This document shows, piece by piece, positions 25,401 through 34,400 of a stretch of 64,000 bases of DNA; within the stretch, counting starts at the first letter, position 1, and each line of letters starts with the position of its first letter. The stretch is from positions 36,843,501 through 36,907,500 of the forward strand of contig CM043698.1 in the NCBI GenBank assembly GCA_023935145.1, given 5' to 3'. A model generated the notes under the pieces. The model saw only the letters and a program-made list of their open reading frames with translations, was not told where the DNA came from and ran no database searches. Source of the DNA: Bretschneidera sinensis. Taxonomy: Eukaryota; Streptophyta; Magnoliopsida; Brassicales; Akaniaceae. Both the position numbers and the translations under genes were made by a program.

Positions 25401-28400
25401 ATTTTGAGCCTCCAGCTATCCATGCAGTCCAGGTTCCAAAGCTTGAATTCTTCTGTTGATTCCATGCATCATAACCTCTGCTCACTTCGAGACGACTTCG
25501 AGCTGCACGCAGAGGGCTCCTTGGCTGAGCTTCAGGATCTTATTCGAGATGGCTCTGATTCTCCTGCTTGCTGAGTTTCCTGTGTTATCCCTTTTTTCGT
25601 GTATATATAGCTTTTAATTGATCTTAGCACTAACATTTCAGTTATTATATTTGATATTTGGCTTCTAGAAGCCTATGATGTATGGATGTTTGTATATATT
25701 TGCCTATATTTTAGTTGTCTAGCTAATGGTTCATGTACTTGCTTTACTTTTAAGCCATATGATTACTCGGTTTAAATCATTTGTACTTCGCGATATGCTT
25801 TAACTACTTATGCTAGTGTGAAAATTTTCGGTTCTTCCCGGGAAGTCTTCCCAGCTACGAATAATTCCTAGTTTTTGCTTACAAGTTTATTTTTGCATTA
25901 TCTTACTGTTTATAGTATCCATCTTACTTATTTTTCAAATTTGCACCCCATTTTCTGATGTTGTCAAAATGGGGGAGAAAAAAAAGAAAAAGAGAAATAT
26001 CAATGTAAACTTACAATAGAGCATAGATTTAGGGGGAGCATTGCTCCGAAAACATTGATGAATATAACTCTATCTTATTTTACTTGGTTGGGTTGTTTAA
26101 AAACTACGTTTGAACTGCTTTACAGGTTGGTTTTATCTGAAAAACAAAGGAAACTCTACCCATTTTTTTTCTTCTAAAAACCCAACATTTAGTTTTTTAA
26201 AACTGTTTTCTGTCATTAGTTTTGTCATCATTAAAAATGGGGAGATTGTTGACCCTTTTCTAATTTTAATAATGACAAAACACTACTCTAATTGTACTAA
26301 CAGTTTTATCTAAGCGTTTAAACCGTAAAAGCTTTCAGCAAAAAATCAAGAGGCAAGAACTCAACCCATATCAGACGCCAAGACAAGATAGAAGATATAA
26401 AATAGGCATTAAGGTATTGAAACAATCTGTAAATCTCTTATGTTCAAGTAAGTAGCTTGTCTTATAGCTCTCTTTACCAAATAATTTTGAGAAAACTATT
26501 TATTAAAACACTTCCAAGACAAAAATAGTTTTATTACATGAAAAACTGGGTTGAAGGGTAACCCAGTCGACTGGGGTATGGGACAGAATATCCTCGGTCA
26601 ACTGGTGTAGAGCACCCAATCGACTGGCATCTAGGACAGTGAGTTTCCATTCGATTGGTGCTTAGGACCCAGTCGATTGGTACTCTCTCACAGCCTAAAA
26701 GTGAGATTTCTCACTTGACCCAGTCGACTGGTAATTTGAAAATATGACCGTTTGAGACGCGAGATTTGAGTATTTAATGCACCAAACCTACCAAGTCAGT
26801 GTCTAACGGTCATATTGATTCAAGGCTATATAAACCCACTTCAGTGAGCATTTAAAAAGAAGATATTACATATTCAATTCATAAGTTTGCTCATTAATTC
26901 TTAAAAGCTTTGAAAATTTTATTGTTGAGCCATTCAGCTTTTTCTTGAAAGAGAGATATAGTTCATTTGTAAAAGCATTCATTGTCATCTCTCTACCATT
27001 TACTTTATAGTAAATCACATTTATTGTAAAGGGGAAAGAGTTTTAATAACTCTTAGAGTATTTAGAATTAAACACTTCTTTGTAAGCTTCCGCAAGGAAG
27101 GGATTAGCTTCCGAGAGGAAGGGATTAGCTTCCGCGAGGAAGGGATTAGCTTCCGCGAGGAAGGGCATAACTTCCGAGATGAAAGGATTGATTGTAAGGT
27201 TTGTACAACACCCGTGAAGTTGTACGACTAAAAGTTTTACTGGATCACTTTAAGGAGGTTCCTTGAAGAGAGTGGACGTAAGGTCGGAAAGAATCTAATA
27301 TTGTCAAACCACTATAAACTGACTTTGCACTTTCTCTTCCTTAAATTATTTTACTTAAAGTACATTACTTGTTTGTATGGTTGTATATTTAGCTGTTTTT
27401 ATAAACTTTCAAACAATTAGAAAAAGTTTTTTAAAAACTCAATTCACCCCCTCTTGGGTTGGAATCCCAATCTATAGATCCTAATGGTGTTCTTTGGCAT
27501 AGAAGACAAGAGGGTAATGCTTGTGCTGACCTTCTTGCGAACATGGGAATTGTTAGAATATGCAAAATATTCTAATATTACTGATGAACTTCCATTAGTT
27601 TGTAGGGCTTTGTATTTATAAAACGGACTGGATTGGGTTCCTGAGATGGACTTTGTGGGTTTGGCATGCACTTGATCTCGAGGGTGGACCAGATACACCT
27701 AATTGATTTAGATGTGGTTGGGCAGTGGTGTGGGCTTGAAAAAATTAATGGGCTATGATGGGCGGCTCATTTAGTTTATTATAAATATGAGGTAGGTCGC
27801 CTCTACTCTCTTAACCCTAGGTAAGTTTTTCCCATTATAAAACTGTCTTATTAAACAAAAGGAATAAGGAAAGGAAGAGCCATATTTAAATGATCTTGCA
27901 CGTACTAGTGTGTTGAAATCCCTGTGGTATTACCGAAATAAAAATATGTCGCAAACATCAAGTATGTGATATTAAATAGATCAAATTAATAATACAATGC
28001 ATGCGATAGATCCTTAGAATTATTAACAGTTGAGAGAGATGTAGGCATGGAAATCCTATATTTAGCGCTGAGAATGGCTTTTCAGCTTTGGGCTGATGAT
28101 TTTCCTAGAGGAGGCAGAGTGGCTTTGTTGGCGTTCTGGTTGTAATGTTTTCTAGTTTTATTTTTATTTTTTAATCTTTCAGTGTAAAAAATATTCATTT
28201 TTATAATAATACAATTAAAGGTATTGATTTTATCAACTTGAGCTGACAATCGTTGAATCAAGAGAATATTTAAGCTCATAGTGAGCTCAAGTTGATAAAA
28301 TCATTTGATCGAACGGTTATCTGCTTGAGTTGATATAATCTTTTTCCTACAATTAATGGCAGTTATCTATTATTTAAAAATTAAAATATATTAACGAGAA

Positions 28401-31400
28401 TTTTAAAATTATAAAAATAACATATTTTGATAAATTTTAACTTACAATGTAAATTTTTTTTTTTTTTACAAAATTTGATAAAATATGAATTAAATCATAC
28501 ATTCAACCGATATTTTTTAATTGAAGATTTGTGTAATTGATATATTACATGAATTTTATTGAATTATAAAATCAAATATCGGATTTTATTAATTTATGCT
28601 ATTGGTTTGGATATCAATGCAATTGTTGATCAGTGTTGGGATCCTAATGGAGGTCGCGGGATGTAGCTTAATTCAAGAACTTCTTCCTGAGCCTCTTGTT
28701 GATAAAGTTTTGGGGTATCCAATGTAAAGAAGACATCTCCTGCCTGACACTTATATTTGGAAGTGAACGTCAAAGTGGTGTGCTCACAGTGAAGTCTCTC
28801 TACTATCAGTTAATGATTGAGGAGGTTATTTTGCGAAAGTTTAAAGCACCAGTGAAATGGTGTTATTTTGTATGACTAGCTTACAAAGACAGGTTACTCA
28901 CTACTTTCTCACCAATGGTCTTTGGGTTTATAGAGGAATGAGTGTTGATGGTAGTTGTAAACTGTGTAACACGGCTCAGGAAGATTCACTTCATATCTTG
29001 AGGGACTGCCCGATTGCTCGCAGTGCTTGGGATGACATGGACGTGGGGAATTATAAAATGCAGGGGTTCTATACTGGTGATACCAAAGAGTGGCTAGAAG
29101 TGAATTTGACAGGTCCTAACTCTGTTAAGATGAACCATCATTTGTCATGGAGTATGATTTTCCTAGCAATAGCTTGGAATATTTGGAAATGGCGATGCAA
29201 GAGGACTTTTGATGATTCAGTTTGTTAATGTGTTATATGGGCTTAGTTCCACATTGGTTGTGTATAGCATTGCGTATCTTATTGGCTTGTATAAATAAGA
29301 TAGTCCCACATTGGTTGTGTATAGCTTTGTCTCTCCTATTGGCTTGTATAAATAGGATAGCTCCCTTGTAAGTAAATCACACCATTCAATACAATTATTC
29401 TCTTTGTATTGTCTCACTTCCTCTCTTAAATTCAACATGGTATCAGAGTCTTAATGATTCTCGGTATATTAAGAGTTGAGTATGCTCAGTAATTGCCACT
29501 ATTGTGGATCCTTCACATCAGAAAAACTTCTAGTATATCCTTTTCATACCTGTCGAGTCATCACTATAGTCAGAGTCTCATTCTCCATCGACGTCATCTC
29601 CGCCGCCACTCCTGTTTCAGACGCATTGCTGCCATTTCAGCGCCACATCAACGACACATCAGCGTCACATCACCTGTTGAACGCCATATCATCAGTTGAC
29701 CTCCACGTCATCGGTTTCTTGGAGGTTCACCTTCCTCTTTGCTCCTATAGCTGAATCGGACTTACCCCAGGTTATTACTACTATTCTGGATGAATCTAAT
29801 TATGTTCTGTGTGCTCAAGAAATGTCTGGTTTCCTCCATGGACGAAAATTATGGCGTTACGTGACTGGAGATATCATTGAACCCAAGAAGAAGGACGATG
29901 AAGTTGCTGACAAATATGTTGACCGTCTAGAGGACTGGGATAGTAAAAATCACCAAATTCTCACATGGTTTTGTGCCACTATTATCCCAGAAACCAAACT
30001 TCAATTTGGTACACTCCATACAGCTAAAGAAGCTTGGGATTTTCTCCAACACCGCTACACTAGGGCAGACATCTTAAATCGGTATCGTCTTTTTTCCACC
30101 CTTCATAGCATGCGCCAAGAACCTTGACAAACTATCAACAGTTTTTTATCTCATATGACTGCCGTGTAGAACCAATTAGCTCTCACTGAGCCAACTTGGG
30201 AATGCATAAAAAATGCTGATGTTCATGGAAAGTACCGAACTGAGACACGCATTATGCAATTCTTAATGGGCTTGAGAGAGGAATTTGAACCTGTACGAGC
30301 TTCAATCCTACACCGGGGCGCGATACCTCCCCTAAACGACGTCATCTTTGACCTACTCAGTGAGGAAACACGTTTTGTCACATTACAAGGATCTCATACA
30401 GATGTTGCCCTTGTAGCACCCGTCACTCTTGCCACACCAGAAGCCCATATATTGCAAGTATTGTCATTCACAAGGGCATGAATTGCTCAAATGTCATTCT
30501 CGCCTGTGTAAAGTCTGCAGAGAACCGGGTCACTATCTTACAGACCGCTTAAACTTCCATATGGAAATCAGTTAAATGGAAACCAATATCGCTCTCAAGT
30601 CTCATACAATCGGTTCTATTCCAAGCCAAAAAATACTGCTGCTGTAGCCACTGATGCTACACTAACTTCATCCAGCTCTCCACCTGATTGGAGTGGTTTT
30701 TGCACCATTCTTACCGAGGCTCTAAATAAAATTGGTAACAATATAGCCATGTCAGCTACACCAGGTACATCCCGCTGGTATTTTGATTCTGCCTATTGTA
30801 ATCATATAACTTCTTATGCCTCTATATTTTCCTCTAAAACCCGTGATGAACATGCACCTACTATTCACACTGCCAATGGATCAAATATGTTGGTCAGCCA
30901 TACTGGACATGTTGATATTTCTCATTTGTCTCTACCTGACACATTTGGTTCCTAATCTTACGCTTAACCTTATATCTGTTGGACAACTATGTGATCTTGG
31001 ATTTGATTTGCATTTTTCTTCTACTAGTTATCATGTGCAGGACCCTCAGACAGGAAAACTCCTTGGAACCAGCCATAAAGTTGGACGCCTCTTTGAGCTC
31101 ATTCACCTCAAAGTCCCATCCTCACCATCACCAAACTAATCAGCCGCATCCATCCCAGCACTCTCACCCGTGGAATTGTGGCACTCTCGGTTAGGTCACA
31201 CTTCATCCAGCCCTCTACGTTCTCTTATTTTTAATGGTCAGTTAGGTTCACTTCAGCATGAGTCTTTTCATTGTATTCATTGTCAACTTGCAAAACAATC
31301 AGTTTTACCTTTTAATGAGAGTCAGTTTGTTTCCCTTGCACCTTTTGATTTAGTACATTTTGACGTTTGGGGGTCTTCTCCTCATGCATCAATGGGTGGT

Positions 31401-34400
31401 GCTCGTTATTTTGTTATATTTGTGGATGACTATTCTCGTTATACTTGATTGTTTCTTATAAAAAGCAGATCTGAACTCTTTTAAATATATTCTAATTTTT
31501 CTTCTATGGTTCAAACTCAATTCTTTCGGAATATCAAAATTTTTTGTTCAGATAATGTAATGGAATATAAAGACCATGCTTTTCTAAACCTACTTCACAA
31601 AAATGGCACACCCCCCCCCCCCCCCCACCGCTCGTGCCCTGAAACTTCCCAACAAAATGGACGAGCCGAACGCAAACATCGACATATTCTTGAGACCGTT
31701 CGTGCTCTACTCATTTCGTCATCATGTCTTAAACGTTTCTGGGGTGATGCTGCCTTAACCGCAGTGTACACAATCAATCGTGTCCCTTTTGCTACAATCC
31801 AAAATCAGTCTCCATTCGAGCGCCTTTTCGGTAAACCTTTTAATTACTCTAACCTCAGAGTCTTTGGTTGTGCTTGTTTTGTTCTTCTCAAACCACATGA
31901 ACACAAAAAATTACAACTAAGGGCTCATTTGTGTTGTTTCATTGGATATGGTATTGAACATAAGGGGTATCGGTGCTGGGATCCTATTTCTAAAACTCTT
32001 CGTATCTCTCGTCATGTCATTTTTTTGGAACATAAAATGTTCTCTTCCTTACGGTCATTTGACATATCAACCATCATTAACTCCAGATTCTTACTGATCC
32101 ATCTATTGAGTTATTTCCTGAAAATCCAGTTTCAGGTACTATTGAGTCCACATCCAAATCACCAACTGATATCACCCCTTTCGTTCTGGAACCACCAGCT
32201 AATCCTACCTTTCCAGACCTAGCTCCAGCTCTAGAACCATCAGCTGACCTCACCTCTCCGACTCAATCGATTGTGCCCGAGGATATTCCTATGTCTGATA
32301 AGTCTACACCGACTCCTTCTAAGAGCCATCCTCCAGATCACCCTCGCAGATCTACCAGGGTAACTCATCCCCCTTCTTATCTTGCTGATTACCATTGTGA
32401 TTATCATTGTTTTTCCACTATACTTCATCTACATGAGCCTCAATCCTATAAGGAGGCTAGTACTAATCCTCTTTGGCAGAAAGCAATGGATGAAGAACTT
32501 CAGGCCCTAGATAAAACTCATACTTGGGATATTATTGATCTGCCCCCTGGAAAAACTCCTATTGGGTGCAAATGAGTGTTTAAGATCAAGACACTTTATG
32601 ATGGCTCTATTGAATAATATAAAGCCCGACTTGTTGCCAAGAGATTTGCTCAAGAATATGGCATTGACTATGAAGAGACATTTGCTCCAGTGGCCAGGCT
32701 CATATCTGTCCGTACACTCATTGCTGTCGCCGCCATTCGAAGATGGACTCTGTTTCAAATGGATGTCAAAAATTCATTTCTCAATGGGGATCTTCTTGAT
32801 GAAGTCTATATGCATACACTTCCTGGCTTGGATGCCCCTCGAAACAAAGTTTGTCACCTTCGCCGTGCCCTATATGGTTTGAAACAAGCTCCACGCCTGG
32901 TTTGCCAAATTCAGCACTACTATTCATCAGTTTGGGTTCACACCGAGTGCTCATGATTCAGCTCTGTTTATCCGTCATACTGTCAACGGTATTATCCTTC
33001 TTTTACTATACGTGGATGATATGGTTATTACTAGAGATGATCTACATGGTATTTCTGAACTCAAAAAGTTTCTCAGTGGCCAATTCGAGATGACAGATTT
33101 TGGTGTGCTCACATATTTTCTTAGCCTCGAAGTCTCATCTAATTCTAATGGATTTTTTCTCTCTCATGCCAAATATGCCTCGGATCTCCTTTCCAAGGCT
33201 GGGATCACTGACTCAAACACTGCCACTACTCCTCTCGAGCCAAACGTCAGACTTACCCCACTCGATGGTTCACCTCTTCAGGATGCCACTCTATATCGCC
33301 AACTGGTTGGAAGTCTTGTATATCTTACTGTTACTCGCCCTAACATTGCCTATACTGTTCATCAGGTCAGCTGGTTCTTGTCCACTCCTCGGACCACCCA
33401 TTACTCGGTTGTTCTTCGCATTCTTCGGTATGTCAAGGGTACTTTATTTCATAGGCTTTATTTCTCAACACAGTCTGCCCCCGTCTTACAAGCCTATATA
33501 GATGCTAATTGGGCCGGAGACCCCACCGACAGACGTTCAACCACTAGTTACTATTTTTTTTTGGGTAATTCTCTCATTTCTTGGCATAGTAAGAAACAAA
33601 CTGTGGTTGCTCGCTCCAGTACTGAAGCTGAATATCGTGCCATGGCTGATGCAACTCAAGAACTTCTCTAGCTTCGATGGCTACTCGTTGACATGGGTAT
33701 CTTTTCTCCTGCTGCCACTATCCTACTGTGACAACAGGAATGCTATTCAGATCACTCACAATGATGTCTTCCACGAGCGTACAAAACACATCGAGAATGA
33801 TTGCCACTTCATCCGTGATCACATTCTCCAAAATACGGTTCGTCTATAATCCGTTAGTTCAGCCGATCAGACAGCTGACATTTTCACTAAGGCTCATCCA
33901 CCCGGACGCTTTCACTTTCTGGTTTCCAAACTCAAGTTCACCTCCCACTTACCGCCTTGAGTTTTAGGGAGGATGTTAATGTATTATATAGGCTTAATCC
34001 CATATTGGTTATGTATAGCTTTGCCTCTCATATTGGCTTGTATAAATAGGATAGTCCTACATTGGTTGTGTATAACTTTGCCTCTCCTATTGACTTGTAT
34101 AAATAGTATAGTTCTTTTGTAAGTAAATCACACAATTCAATACAATTCTTCTCTTTATAGGCAGGCTTTCCACGTGGCTCAACCGAAAAAAGAATAACAA
34201 TGGCAGATTAGTGGCCTGTTCACCTCCCCCTCAAGGCTGGGTGAAACTGAATACTGATGGAGCATCCCTTGGAAACCCAGGTAAAGCTGGAGCGAGTGGG
34301 TTGCTTAGATCCTCAAATGGCCGGTGACTGGATACTTGGTTAATTTCCTTGCTCATCCAGGGACGTGCAATAACATGCAATTGTTCCCTTGACTTTTTTT

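Larger units (their letters stand above)
14519..27476 (+). mobile_element. Ty1/Copia element 1 (SIRE-like), 13 kb, with nested gypsy
   Basis: Near-identical LTRs (14519-15752 and 26247-27476), target duplication GATCC at 14514-14518 and 27477-27481, a tRNA-iMet-type primer site, and gag, protease, integrase, RT and RNase H in Copia order. A second ORF region lies 3' of pol, followed by purine-rich tracts. A long coiled-coil Gag and a 3' extra ORF suggest the SIRE/Maximus lineage (inference). Stops, frameshifts and the nested element (18419-21110) make it inactive. Without the insert it is about 10.3 kb. Confidence 0.92.
29223..34159 (+). mobile_element. Ty1/Copia element 2, about 4.9 kb
   Basis: LTRs at 29223-29437 and 33974-34159, primer site TGGTATCAGAGTC at 29438, then gag, protease, integrase, RT and RNase H with stops and frameshifts. 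The 3' LTR lacks the last 30 or so bases, and no target duplication is visible, consistent with a deletion at the right border. It is inserted in a LINE remnant inside the R3-MYB intron. Confidence 0.9.

Noticed and set aside
14834..26731. CRISPR-like array interpretation of the CCAGTCGACTGG clusters
   Set aside because: Eukaryotic retrotransposon context, irregular spacing, a palindromic 12-mer and no spacers of constant length.
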